64,000 nucleotides of DNA, taken from positions 3,845,951-3,909,950 of the forward strand of contig NZ_CP046400.1 in NCBI RefSeq assembly GCF_009762795.1, read 5' to 3'. The DNA is from Pseudodesulfovibrio cashew (GTDB lineage Bacteria > Desulfobacterota > Desulfovibrionia > Desulfovibrionales > Desulfovibrionaceae). Position 1 is the first letter of the stretch; each line of letters begins with the position of its first letter. A program made the translations under genes and the position numbers. The notes beneath the pieces were generated by a model. The model was not told the DNA's origin, ran no database searches, and saw nothing but the letters and a program-made list of their open reading frames with translations. Of this stretch, positions 16,830 through 24,996 are shown one piece after another.

Positions 16830-18716
16830 ATGACCACCAATGCCAAACGGGTCGCTCTGCTCGGTTTCGACTGCGCCATCCCCAAGCGCCTTGAAGCGCT
16901 GATCGAGGAAGGCGCGCTCCCCAACTTCGCCAAGTTCAAGGCCGAAGGCACCTACATGACCGAGGGCTACAACATGCCCACCGTCACGCCGCCTTCCTGG
17001 GCCTCCATCTGCACCGGCGCCTACCCGCGCACCCACGGTGTCGAGGACTACTACTATTACAACGAAGGCGAGTCCCTGCACTTCTCCAAATGCGTGCAGG
17101 CTTTCGGTTCCGGCATGCTGACTGCCGAAACCATCTGGGATCGCTGGGACAAGGCCGGCAAGAAGTCCCTGGTGGTCAACTACCCCACTTCCTGGCCCTC
17201 CAAGCTCGAAAACGGCATCATGGTCCAGGGCGAAGGCCTGTCCGCCGCCGAGTGCCGCTGGCAGTACACCGGCTACGAGCACAGGGAACACCTCTGCTCC
17301 GAGTCCTGCGTGGCCTCCGACTACTACCCCATCGGCGTCCAGGCCCGCTTCGAGGAAGCCGACGGCTGGAAGAACATCCCCGAGGAGATCGAGGACCAGG
17401 AGCCCCTGGAAATGCCGATCCCCATGGAGTTCCCCCACGCCGTGGAAAAGCTCGCTCCCCAGACCTGGTACGGTCTGACCTGGGAATCCGAGGATGACGG
17501 CTACGACGTTTTCGCGCTCTGCCCGGAAAAGGATTTCTCCAAAGCATTCTTCACCATCAAGGTCCGCGAATGGTCCGAGGTGATCGAAGGCGACTTCCCC
17601 ATGGACGCCGACGGACGGATCGAAAAGGGCTACTTCCGCTGCAAGCTGATGGAGCTCTCCGACGACGCCGAGGACTTCAAGCTGTACATTTCCGGCATCA
17701 CCGGAACCAAGGGCTACTGCGCTCCGGCCGACGCCCTCAAGAACGTGGACTTCACCAAGAACATCCTGGCCAACGACATGGGCTTTGTCGGCCTGGTCAA
17801 CGGCATCATCGATGACGAGACCGTGGTCGAGCTGGCCCAGTTCCACTCCGAGTGGCTGACCGAGATCCTGACCACGCTGATGAAGGATCATCCGGACTGG
17901 GATCTGATCTACATGCACACCCACCTCATCGACTGGTTCTACCACGGCTACCTGGACAAGATGGACAGCGAAGACCCGGCGATCAGCAAGCCCGCCCTCG
18001 ACATGGAGCGCGCCATCTACCAGATCGAGGACAAGTTCCTGGGCACCATGATGGAGTGCATGCCCGACGACACCCTGACCTGCGTCATCTCCGACCACGG
18101 CGCCACCCCCATCGGCCCGATTCTCAACACCGCCGAGGCCCTGAAGCAGGCCGGTCTGACCGCCTACGAAGCCCGCTCCACGGAAGACGCCGGTTCGGTG
18201 TGGGAAGAATCCGAAGGCTTCAACTACGACCTCATCCCCGAGAAGTCCAAGGCCGTTCCCCAGCGCTACATGTTCGTCTACGTAAACCTCAAGTCCAAGT
18301 ACCCCGGCGGCATCGTCGAGGACGAGGATTACGAGAAGGTCCGCAACGAAATCATCGACGCCCTGTACGACTACAAGCACCCCGAAACCGGTGAACGTCC
18401 GGTCATGTGCGCCATCCCGAAAGAGGACGCCAAGGTCTTCGGCATGGGCGGCGAGCAGGCTGGTGACGTCGTCTACGTGCTCAAGCCCGAGTACATGGCC
18501 GAGCACGGCTACGGCTTCCCCACCGGCGAATCCGGATGCGGCTCGCTGAAGAACGTCATGATGTGGCGCGGCCCCGGCGTCAAGCAGGGCTACGTCTACG
18601 ACCGTCCCCGCTGGCTGGTCGACGTCGTCCCGACCTTCTGCCACGCCACCGGCAACCCGGTTCCGGCCGACACGGAAGGCGCGGTCATCTACCAGATGTT
18701 CCAGGACCACGAATAG
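16830..18716 (+). CDS. Type I phosphodiesterase / alkaline phosphatase superfamily enzyme
   Basis: A 628-residue alkaline-phosphatase-fold enzyme without a signal peptide, so it is probably cytoplasmic. N-terminal metal site LLGFDCA and the nucleophile region PTVTPPSWASICTGAYP are typical of nucleotide pyrophosphatase/phosphodiesterase-type members; the second metal site is in VISDHGATPIG. Such enzymes hydrolyse phosphodiesters or phosphonates. Adjacent transport genes for quaternary amines suggest a choline- or aminoalcohol-containing substrate, but this is inference. AAAGGAG precedes the ATG by 6-7 bases. The antisense strand carries a long open frame that is only a mirror of this gene. Confidence 0.82.
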   Translation: MTTNAKRVALLGFDCAIPKRLEALIEEGALPNFAKFKAEGTYMTEGYNMPTVTPPSWASICTGAYPRTHGVEDYYYYNEGESLHFSKCVQAFGSGMLTAETIWDRWDKAGKKSLVVNYPTSWPSKLENGIMVQGEGLSAAECRWQYTGYEHREHLCSESCVASDYYPIGVQARFEEADGWKNIPEEIEDQEPLEMPIPMEFPHAVEKLAPQTWYGLTWESEDDGYDVFALCPEKDFSKAFFTIKVREWSEVIEGDFPMDADGRIEKGYFRCKLMELSDDAEDFKLYISGITGTKGYCAPADALKNVDFTKNILANDMGFVGLVNGIIDDETVVELAQFHSEWLTEILTTLMKDHPDWDLIYMHTHLIDWFYHGYLDKMDSEDPAISKPALDMERAIYQIEDKFLGTMMECMPDDTLTCVISDHGATPIGPILNTAEALKQAGLTAYEARSTEDAGSVWEESEGFNYDLIPEKSKAVPQRYMFVYVNLKSKYPGGIVEDEDYEKVRNEIIDALYDYKHPETGERPVMCAIPKEDAKVFGMGGEQAGDVVYVLKPEYMAEHGYGFPTGESGCGSLKNVMMWRGPGVKQGYVYDRPRWLVDVVPTFCHATGNPVPADTEGAVIYQMFQDHE

Positions 18717-18736
18717 TCCCTATCTCGCCCGGAAAA

Positions 18737-18764
18737 GCGGGAACGGCCTGAAGGCCGTTCCCGC
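18737..18764 (+). terminator. Perfect 12-bp hairpin after the phosphodiesterase gene
   Basis: Stem 18737-18748 pairs with 18753-18764 around a TGAA loop. There is no T-tract, so it may act as an mRNA-stabilising 3' structure rather than a true terminator; the next gene is 200 bases on. Confidence 0.55.
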
Positions 18765-18966
18765 ACAGGGCGATGCCATATCGAAAATTTCAGCTGCCCG
18801 GGTCGATAAAGACTGGACCGCCTCCCTTGGAGAACTGGTTGCGGTCCGTGCGGAAAAGCTCCGAAAGGAGCGCGTGACCGGCAGCATCATTACGGATGCC
18901 ATCCCATCGACGGGTGGGAGGCAGGACTGACAAACAGGGTTCCACCCTGCAATCAAGGAGAAAACA

Positions 18967-19545
18967 ATGGCAGACAAGAAAGCAATATTGGTTGTTTGCG
19001 GCCAGGCTGACATCGCCGCTGGCCCCGCCATGGACAAATTCATGAAGAAGGCCGTGACCCTGCCCAACTTTGACGGGACTGGTCTGGCAGGCATGGCCGG
19101 CGCCATCGAAGGTGCAGCCGTTGTCGCTGCCGACGAGGCAGGCAAGATCTTCGAGGATGACGGCGCCTTTGTCGTTGTCGAGCTCGGCGACGTGGACGGC
19201 GCAGCTCTCGAGGCTGCAATGACCACCCTCGGCGACGCCGCCGACCGCAGGACCCTGACCGTCCTGGCCACCTCCGGCGGGCTGTACCTGTCCGGCATGG
19301 GCATGAACAAGAAGGCCGGCTCCCTGGATCGCGGCGCCACCGCAGCCGACGTCGTCGCCACCCTGTGCTACGTCGCCGACCTGCCCGTTCCGGCAGACTG
19401 CATGGGTGCAGTCCTTTACCAGGCCCTCAAGGACCCGAACATGAAGATGAAGGAAGTGGCCAAGCTCAAGGAAGCCATCGGCCGCATGGAAGTCGCACTG
19501 CAGCGCGACACCCGCGAACCCTGGGACAAGCACGACTGCGCCTAG
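18967..19545 (+). CDS. Small protein resembling the C-terminal part of the upstream phosphodiesterase
   Basis: A 192-residue protein of unknown function. Its C-terminal half (LATSGGLYLSG, GATAADVVATL, LPVPADCMGAVLYQAL) matches in pattern the last 80 residues of alkaline-phosphatase-superfamily enzymes, including the phosphodiesterase just upstream (NPVPADTEGAVIYQMF). The N-terminal metal and nucleophile motifs of that family are absent, so it cannot be catalytic in the normal way. CAAGGAG lies before the ATG and a strong hairpin follows, so it looks like a real expressed gene. It could be an accessory or regulatory subunit; no function can be assigned. Confidence 0.65.
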   Translation: MADKKAILVVCGQADIAAGPAMDKFMKKAVTLPNFDGTGLAGMAGAIEGAAVVAADEAGKIFEDDGAFVVVELGDVDGAALEAAMTTLGDAADRRTLTVLATSGGLYLSGMGMNKKAGSLDRGATAADVVATLCYVADLPVPADCMGAVLYQALKDPNMKMKEVAKLKEAIGRMEVALQRDTREPWDKHDCA

Positions 19546-19580
19546 TCCCAAGGCTCTTTGCGAACGCGAAAGTACTACCG

Positions 19581-19604
19581 GGAGGGCGGCACTTGCCGCC
19601 CTCC
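19581..19604 (+). terminator. Terminator after the 192-residue protein gene
   Basis: Ten-bp GC stem (GGAGGGCGGC with its complement at 19595-19604) followed by a short TTT. It separates this unit from the EamA transporter gene. Confidence 0.7.
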
Positions 19605-19653
19605 TTTGCCAAACAACATTAGCACCCTCAACCCCGACACAAGGCACCCAGAC

Positions 19654-20670
19654 ATGAACTCCAGCCAAGCATGCAACACCGCGCCCCTTGCGGCCCTCAG
19701 ACAGCGAAGGGACACCGCCTTTGCCAAGAAAGGACTTGGATTGGCGTTGTTTTCAGGCATCGGATGGGGCTTCGACAGCGTGCTCTTGAGCCTGTCTTTC
19801 GCCGCGACCGTCCTGACGGAAGAAGCGTACTGGCTGCTGGCCCCGCTGACAGTGGGCGCACTCCACGACCTCTTCAGCGCCATGTGGTTGCTGCTCATCA
19901 ACACCGCCACAGGCCGCAACCGCGAGCTGGTCAGGACCATGCGCTCCAAGATCGCCCGACCGGTCATTCTCGGCGCTCTGTTCGGCGGCCCCATGGCCAT
20001 GTCGTTCTACATGCTCGGCGTCAAATTCGCCGGGCCGGCCTACGTCATCCCCATAACCGCCCTGTACCCGGCGGTCGCTTCCGTCCTCGCCGCAATATTT
20101 CTTAAGGAACGCATTCTCCCCCGAGCCTGGGCCGGTCTGGCCCTGTGCGTGGTCGGCGGAGTGGTCATCGGCTACACCCCGCCCGAAGGGGCCCTGGGCA
20201 GCGATTTCTACCTCGGCATCGGCTGCGCCCTGCTGGCCACCATAGGCTGGGGACTGGAAGGCGTGCTGGCCACCTCCGGCATGGACCTGCTGGACCCGGC
20301 CGTGGCCCTTAACGTGAGGCAACTGACCTCTGCCTCGGCCTATCTGTTGGCCATTCTCCCCCTGGCCGGAGGCTATGTCCTGCTCGGCCCCGCCCTGACC
20401 GACATTTCCATCAACTGGATTTTCCCGACTGCAGCCCTTGCGGGCGCCCTTGCCTATCTGTGCTGGTATCGAGCCATGAACATGACCGGCGTTAGCCGAG
20501 CCATGGCCATCAACATCACCTACTCCCTGTGGGGCATTCTCTTTTCCGCCCTGTTCACGGAAGTGGATATCACCAGCAACATCATCATCGGAGCTCTGCT
20601 CATCACCACGGGCATGGTCATGGTGGTGGGTGACCCCAGAGAGATGGCAAGCCTGAGAAACGTTGTCTAA
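19654..20670 (+). CDS. EamA family transporter (DMT superfamily)
   Basis: A 338-residue drug/metabolite transporter with about ten hydrophobic segments in two EamA repeats (first repeat ends near PITALYPAVASVLAAIFLKER, second near GALLITTGMVMVVG). Members export or import small metabolites. The ATG at 19654 gives the usual length; an earlier in-frame ATG at 19558 would include the preceding terminator. Followed after 15 bases by the 88-residue protein gene, so the two are probably co-transcribed, just upstream of the sigma-54 activator gene. Confidence 0.85.
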   Translation: MNSSQACNTAPLAALRQRRDTAFAKKGLGLALFSGIGWGFDSVLLSLSFAATVLTEEAYWLLAPLTVGALHDLFSAMWLLLINTATGRNRELVRTMRSKIARPVILGALFGGPMAMSFYMLGVKFAGPAYVIPITALYPAVASVLAAIFLKERILPRAWAGLALCVVGGVVIGYTPPEGALGSDFYLGIGCALLATIGWGLEGVLATSGMDLLDPAVALNVRQLTSASAYLLAILPLAGGYVLLGPALTDISINWIFPTAALAGALAYLCWYRAMNMTGVSRAMAINITYSLWGILFSALFTEVDITSNIIIGALLITTGMVMVVGDPREMASLRNVV

Positions 20671-20685
20671 CACCCGGAGGCAGAC

Positions 20686-20952
20686 ATGAAGAACATACCG
20701 ATGAAAGCCATGGTGGCGCAGTGTTTCAGCCACTGCGAAGCATTGAACGCCAAAGCTGTCTACGATCTCGTTCGGGATCACTTTCCATCCGAGAAATACT
20801 GCTCCATCCCGATCATCGAGGACCACCTCCTCTCGCTCAAGGCGGTGGGCATCCTCAATGAGGAGGGATCATACCTGGACGATGACGGGCAGCTTGTCTC
20901 GGTATATCGAATTTCGGAGTACGGCCTCGATAAGCTTCACAGATCCAAATAG
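20686..20952 (+). CDS. Small winged-helix-like protein of unknown function
   Basis: An 88-residue protein, start backed by CGGAGG eight bases upstream. The sequence pattern (helix, helix with VYDLVRDHFPSEKYCSIPIIEDHLLSLKAVG split over residues 25-56, then a beta hairpin with YLDDDGQLVSVYRIS) looks like a compact winged helix, perhaps binding DNA or a protein. It lies between an EamA transporter and a sigma-54 activator. I do not recognise the family. Confidence 0.6.
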   Translation: MKNIPMKAMVAQCFSHCEALNAKAVYDLVRDHFPSEKYCSIPIIEDHLLSLKAVGILNEEGSYLDDDGQLVSVYRISEYGLDKLHRSK

Positions 20953-21040
20953 ATAGGCAAGTAGGTGGAGTGTTTTCCTCGGCAGGACTCCATCACCCGG
21001 CATTCTCCGGGATAAAATAATACTTGTGCTCCCTCATAAA

Positions 21041-21056
21041 CCGACATATCTGTCGC
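21041..21056. promoter_or_regulatory. Palindromic activator site 4 (CCGAC-N6-GTCGC)
   Basis: Inverted repeat with centre ATATCT, 45-60 bases before the activator's own ATG. Together with site 5 it suggests autoregulation. Confidence 0.6.
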
Positions 21057-21061
21057 GAAAA

Positions 21062-21079
21062 AGCGACATCAATGTCGTT
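21062..21079. promoter_or_regulatory. Palindromic activator site 5 (GCGAC-N6-GTCGT)
   Basis: Inverted repeat with centre ATCAAT, ending 22 bases before the activator ATG. Its position over the likely promoter or leader fits negative autoregulation. Confidence 0.6.
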
Positions 21080-21101
21080 ACACCGTCTTCAAAGAGGGGT
21101 T

Positions 21102-22571
21102 ATGAGCAAGCCATCATACGACGACTTATACACTAATTGCAGTGAGTTAACAAAGCGTCTTGAAAAATACGAGAAGGTCAAGCTGGAGCTTCAAGCCAGC
21201 CAGCGGCAGCTGACGAGGCTGTTCAACAACCTCCCCGGCATGGCCTACCGCTGCTCCCTTGACGAAAACCTCCGCCCGACGCTGGAGTTCGTCAGCAAGG
21301 GTTGCATCGAATTATTCGGCGTGCTTCCGGAATACTTCACCGCAAAGCGGAACAACGTCATGGAGACCATGGCGCACCCGGACGATCTGGCCAGCATGCG
21401 CAAGGAACAGGACGCGGCCATCGCTGGCAAACGCCCATACAAGATGCTCTACCGGGTCATCCCGGACGACAACACCCTCAAATGGATCTGGGACCAGGGC
21501 GAGTGCGTATACGACGATGACGGCACCCCCCTGTACCTGGAAGGCATCACCATCGACATCAGCGCACAGAAGATGCGCGAGTTCGAACTGCTCCACGAAA
21601 ATCAGAAGCTCCAGGAAACCCTTGAAGACAGATACCGCTTCGGCAGCATCATAGGCAAGAGCCCGGGCATGCGGGAGGTCTTCAAGCTGATCATGAAGGC
21701 GTCCAAAAGCAACGCCAACGTCATCATCCTGGGTGAAACCGGCACCGGCAAGGACCTGGTCGCCCAGACCATCCACGAACAGACGGGACTGAACGGCCCT
21801 TACGTGCCGGTCAACTGCGGCGCCATTCCCGCCAACCTCATGGAGAGTGAATTCTTCGGCCACAAGCGCGGAGCCTTTTCGGGCGCCACCTCGGACCGCA
21901 AGGGGTATCTTGCCGCCGCCGACGGCGGCACGCTGTTCCTGGACGAGGTGGGCGAGATCGACCTGGCCCTGCAGGTAAAGCTGCTCCGGGCCCTGGAGAG
22001 CAAGCTGTTCACCCCGGTGGGCGCCAGCGAACCCATGTCCTCCAACTTCCGCCTCATCGCGGCCACCAACCGCGACCTCGCCCAGATGGTCAAGGAAGGG
22101 CGAATGCGCTCCGACTTCTTCTTCCGGCTGCATGTGCTGCCGATCCGCGTCCCTCCCCTCAGGGAACGGCTCGAAGACCTGCCCCTCCTGTGCGCGGAAT
22201 TCATGTCCCGATTCCTGGGCGAAGACGCCTCGGCCCCCCCCATCCCGGGAAAAATCCGGGCCGCTTTCGACGTCCACTCATGGCCCGGCAATGTCCGTGA
22301 ATTGCAAAATGTGCTCGAACGCTACGTCACGTTCGGCGAGATGGTCTTAAGCGACTTCGGCATAGAGGCTGCGGACAGTCCGCACGACATGAACGAGGCC
22401 CTTGCCGCCGCCGAAGTCTGCAACACCCTCACCGATGCCATGGACGCGGTGGAGCGCCACATCATACTCAAGGCCCTGGAACGCAACCAGTGGAGAAAAG
22501 GCCTGACGGCCGCGGACCTTGGACTGAATATGCGCACCATGCAACGAAAGCTGAAAAAATACGGCATCTAA
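21102..22571 (+). CDS. PAS-domain sigma-54-dependent transcriptional activator
   Basis: A 489-residue enhancer-binding protein. A coiled coil (15-40) leads into a PAS domain (about 38-155, with the PAC-like VIPDDNTLKWIW and GITIDI), then the AAA+ domain with Walker A GETGTGKD (211-218), the sigma-54 contact loop at 257-262 reading GAFSGA instead of GAFTGA, Walker B TLFLDEVGEI, and a C-terminal Fis-type helix-turn-helix (MRTMQRKLKKYGI). The PAS domain probably senses a ligand or redox signal. The ATG at 21102 has AGAGGGG upstream. Five of the eight matching palindromes lie beside this gene and three before the BCCT gene, defining a likely regulon. Confidence 0.92.
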   Translation: MSKPSYDDLYTNCSELTKRLEKYEKVKLELQASQRQLTRLFNNLPGMAYRCSLDENLRPTLEFVSKGCIELFGVLPEYFTAKRNNVMETMAHPDDLASMRKEQDAAIAGKRPYKMLYRVIPDDNTLKWIWDQGECVYDDDGTPLYLEGITIDISAQKMREFELLHENQKLQETLEDRYRFGSIIGKSPGMREVFKLIMKASKSNANVIILGETGTGKDLVAQTIHEQTGLNGPYVPVNCGAIPANLMESEFFGHKRGAFSGATSDRKGYLAAADGGTLFLDEVGEIDLALQVKLLRALESKLFTPVGASEPMSSNFRLIAATNRDLAQMVKEGRMRSDFFFRLHVLPIRVPPLRERLEDLPLLCAEFMSRFLGEDASAPPIPGKIRAAFDVHSWPGNVRELQNVLERYVTFGEMVLSDFGIEAADSPHDMNEALAAAEVCNTLTDAMDAVERHIILKALERNQWRKGLTAADLGLNMRTMQRKLKKYGI

Positions 22572-22600
22572 CCAATTCAGCACACACTTTGTCGCTATGA

Positions 22601-22618
22601 AGCGACGCATTTGTCGCC
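22601..22618. promoter_or_regulatory. Palindromic activator site 6 (AGCGAC-N6-GTCGCC)
   Basis: Inverted repeat with centre GCATTT, 30 bases after the activator stop codon. It overlaps a second interleaved arrangement of the same half-sites at 22591-22606. Confidence 0.65.
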
Positions 22619-22620
22619 CA

Positions 22621-22636
22621 GCGGCCAATGTGTCGC
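22621..22636. promoter_or_regulatory. Palindromic activator site 7 (GCGGC-N6-GTCGC)
   Basis: Degenerate copy with one changed base in the left half and centre CAATGT, placed two helical turns from site 6. Confidence 0.5.
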
Positions 22637-22691
22637 TTTTTTCTTTTTTTACATTATTTCCAGCTGATTAAAAGAAGACAACCACCACGAC

Positions 22692-22707
22692 ACGACATGC
22701 GTGTCGC
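22692..22707. promoter_or_regulatory. Palindromic activator site 8 (ACGAC-N6-GTCGC)
   Basis: Inverted repeat with one mismatch and centre ATGCGT, 65 bases upstream of the -24 element at 22772. Confidence 0.6.
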
Positions 22708-22771
22708 CTTTTCCTGCTCCACGGCAGGCCTTCAATAAAATATTCGTCAATATCTCAACAAGTTACACGTC

Positions 22772-22787
22772 TGGCACGGAGCATGCT
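22772..22787 (+). promoter_or_regulatory. Sigma-54 promoter of the EamA-YitT operon
   Basis: TGGCAC at 22772-22777 and ATGC at 22783-22786, with the exact seven-base spacing between TGGC and the -12 tetramer. It would give a leader of about 320 bases ending in a hairpin. Confidence 0.7.
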
Positions 22788-23072
22788 CATAGGGCGCATT
22801 GTGCAACAGATCGAAGAGTGGCTTGGATCTGCTGGATTTAGCCCGGCCCCTGGGAAGAAAGGACGTCATTTCCTACAGCCTCCAGAAAATGACAAGTGGC
22901 GCGCCGAACGCGAACATCGCCATATCAATCGCACCTCCCTCCTCCGTTTGACCTGACCTCGACGGAGCAGACCATACCCGGCGCGCAGCACATTCTTCCC
23001 AGGGGCCAGCTCGATAAAAAAGACCGACATCCTCTAGCTAGAAAGTTTTCACTCTCTTTCCTGCCTGGGGTT

Positions 23073-23100
23073 GGCCCGTCCGGTCACAACCGGACGGGCC
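23073..23100 (+). promoter_or_regulatory. 12-bp leader hairpin before the EamA gene
   Basis: Stem 23073-23084 (GGCCCGTCCGGT) pairs perfectly with 23089-23100 around a CACA loop, ending 19 bases before the ATG at 23120. It has no T-tract, so it is more likely a 5' stabilising or translation-modulating element than a terminator. Confidence 0.55.
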
Positions 23101-23119
23101 ACATATTTAGGACCGCATC

Positions 23120-24082
23120 ATGGACTGGAACGCATTCAGGAAAACGCAGGCCGCAGGCTACCTTTTCATCATACTCGGCATCATCAACTGGAGCGGCAAC
23201 TTCGTGGTCGCCAGGGGGATGGCTGATACCGTGGAACCCGCCACCCTGAACCTCCTCCGCTGGGTGGGGGCCACAATCGTCTTTTTGCCATTCGGGATAC
23301 GCGCGCTCTGGCGTGAACGAGTTCAGGCGCTTCGCATGTGGAAGGAGTTGTCCATCCTCGCCCTGACCGGCATCTCCCTGTACGACACGGTGGTGTTCAT
23401 GGCCGGTCAGACCACCGAGGCCCTGAACATGTCGCTCATCGCCACCCTCTCCCCGCTTTTCACCGCTCTTGTGGCCCAGTTCATGTTCAAGGAGAAACTC
23501 GGCCAGAACATGTATGCCGGCATCGTGCTCAGCACCTTCGGCGTCGTTCTTCTGGTTACCGACGGCGACCTGAGCCGTCTGCTGACCCTGGAGTTCGCCC
23601 ACGGGGACATCCTGATCCTCTGTTCGGCGCTCATGTCCGCAGCCTACAACACCCTGGTCAACAAGGTCGCCGGCAAGATCAGCCAGATATCCCTGTTCAT
23701 GGCCATGTGCCTGCTCGGGACCCTCTACATCCTGCCCATTTATCTGTGGGAGACGGGCGGCCAGTGGGTCATGCCCCAATTCACCAATGAGGTGATCATC
23801 TCCGTGGGCTATCTCGCCATATTCGCCTCCGTCCTGTGCTTCCTCTTCTGGAACGCGGCCGTACAGATCATCGGCGCTCCCAAGGCCATGCTCTTCTACT
23901 ACACCCTGCCCCCCATCAGCGCCCTGGCGGCCTGGCTGGTCATCGACGAGCCCGTCAACCGCAACCAGATCCTCAGCGGCGCAATAATTCTTGCAGGAAT
24001 ACTGTTCGCTCTCTATGGTGGCAAATTCAAAAAGCAACGCCTGGAGGAACGGTATGATCAACCCTCTGAGATCACTCACTGA
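23120..24082 (+). CDS. EamA family transporter (DMT superfamily)
   Basis: A 320-residue ten-segment drug/metabolite transporter with two EamA repeats (first repeat NLLRWVGATIVFLPFG ... GIVLSTFGVVLLV; second ending in GAIILAGILFALYGG). The product is an exporter or importer of an unknown small molecule. Its end overlaps the start of the YitT gene by 29 bases, so the two are translationally coupled. The gene is probably under sigma-54 control through the promoter at 22772. Confidence 0.87.
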   Translation: MDWNAFRKTQAAGYLFIILGIINWSGNFVVARGMADTVEPATLNLLRWVGATIVFLPFGIRALWRERVQALRMWKELSILALTGISLYDTVVFMAGQTTEALNMSLIATLSPLFTALVAQFMFKEKLGQNMYAGIVLSTFGVVLLVTDGDLSRLLTLEFAHGDILILCSALMSAAYNTLVNKVAGKISQISLFMAMCLLGTLYILPIYLWETGGQWVMPQFTNEVIISVGYLAIFASVLCFLFWNAAVQIIGAPKAMLFYYTLPPISALAAWLVIDEPVNRNQILSGAIILAGILFALYGGKFKKQRLEERYDQPSEITH

Positions 24083-24917
24083 TTCACTGGCATGGAACGT
24101 ATTCCTGCTCGGGCTGGGGGCCTTCATCTACGTGTTGGGCTACAATGGCATCGCCGCGCACCACGGCTTTGTCCCGGGAGCGCTCTACGGCCTCGCCGTT
24201 GTCGGCAACAACTTCTCCCCTGACCTCTCCCTGGCCTACTGGTACTTCTTCCTCAACGTACCGCTCTTCCTCATGGCCTGGCGCGGAGTCAGCCGACGTT
24301 TCTTTTTCCTGAACCTCTTCACCATGGCCATGGTCACCCTGCTGACCCCATACATACACCTTGATTTCGGCATCAGGAACGAGATGTATGCGGCCATCAG
24401 CGCGGGCGCGATAATGGGCGCAGGCTGCGGCATCATTTTGAGGACATACGGAGGCGGAGGCGGCCTGGACGTCCTCGCGGTCATTCTCAACCAGAAGTAC
24501 GGGGTGCGCTTCGGAGTGTTTTATTTCTTCATCAACGCTTCGGTCATGGGCGTTGCCCTCAGCCGCTACACCCCGGACAAGATCATCGCCTCCCTTGTCA
24601 TGCTGTTCATCTCCTCGGTCCTGACCGAGTATGTCCTCTCCCTGTTCAACCAGCGCAAGGCCGTACGCATCCTGACCCAGAAAGGACAGGAACTGGTGCA
24701 CCACATCACCAACGTGCGCAAGGTTACCGCTACGGTATTTCAGGGCAAGGGCGGCTATACGGGAAAGAACGTGGACATGGTCTTCTCGGTCACCGACAAC
24801 CTGCGCCTGCGCTCGTTGGAGCAGGCCGTCTTCGAGGTAGACCCCGAAGCCATCTTCATCGTGGAGAACACCTTCAGCGTGGTTGGCGGCACCATTGCCC
24901 GGCGCAAACAGTACTAG
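24054..24917 (+). CDS. YitT family membrane protein (DUF161 / DUF2179)
   Basis: A 287-residue protein with five or six N-terminal hydrophobic segments (motifs GYNGIAAHHGFVPGALYG and RTYGGGGGLDVLAVIL) and a soluble C-terminal DUF2179-type domain (about 205-285). YitT family proteins are uncharacterised membrane proteins, possibly transporters. The ATG at 24054 is preceded by GGAGGA and overlaps the EamA gene. A bidirectional terminator follows. Confidence 0.87.
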   Translation: MINPLRSLTDSLAWNVFLLGLGAFIYVLGYNGIAAHHGFVPGALYGLAVVGNNFSPDLSLAYWYFFLNVPLFLMAWRGVSRRFFFLNLFTMAMVTLLTPYIHLDFGIRNEMYAAISAGAIMGAGCGIILRTYGGGGGLDVLAVILNQKYGVRFGVFYFFINASVMGVALSRYTPDKIIASLVMLFISSVLTEYVLSLFNQRKAVRILTQKGQELVHHITNVRKVTATVFQGKGGYTGKNVDMVFSVTDNLRLRSLEQAVFEVDPEAIFIVENTFSVVGGTIARRKQY

Positions 24918-24944
24918 GGCCAGACCTCTTTTCCCGGCAAATGC

Positions 24945-24976
24945 AAAGGCCGCGCAGCATACGCTGCGCGGCCTTT
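24945..24976. terminator. Bidirectional terminator between convergent operons
   Basis: A 14-bp stem (24945-24958 with 24963-24976) flanked by AAA and TTT, between the plus-strand YitT gene and the end of the minus-strand microcompartment operon. Confidence 0.85.
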
Positions 24977-24996
24977 GCGGTAGATGGAACAGGACG

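Larger units (their letters stand above)
22572..23119. other. Regulatory region before the second EamA gene
   Basis: A 548-base spacer. It holds three activator palindromes (22601, 22621, 22692), a -24/-12 promoter (22772) and a 12-bp hairpin (23073), all listed separately. No gene is supported here. Confidence 0.7.

Noticed and set aside
16794..18710. 638-residue open frame antisense to the phosphodiesterase
   Set aside because: Mirror of a well-supported gene; no ribosome site, unlikely composition, no family resemblance.
18763..18930. Coding-like stretch (QGDAISKISAARVDKDW) between the phosphodiesterase and the 192-residue gene
   Set aside because: No start codon and no ribosome site; possibly a decayed relic but unsupported.
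22896..23249. 117-residue plus-strand frame before the EamA gene
   Set aside because: Overlaps the true start region, contains the hairpin and lacks a ribosome site.
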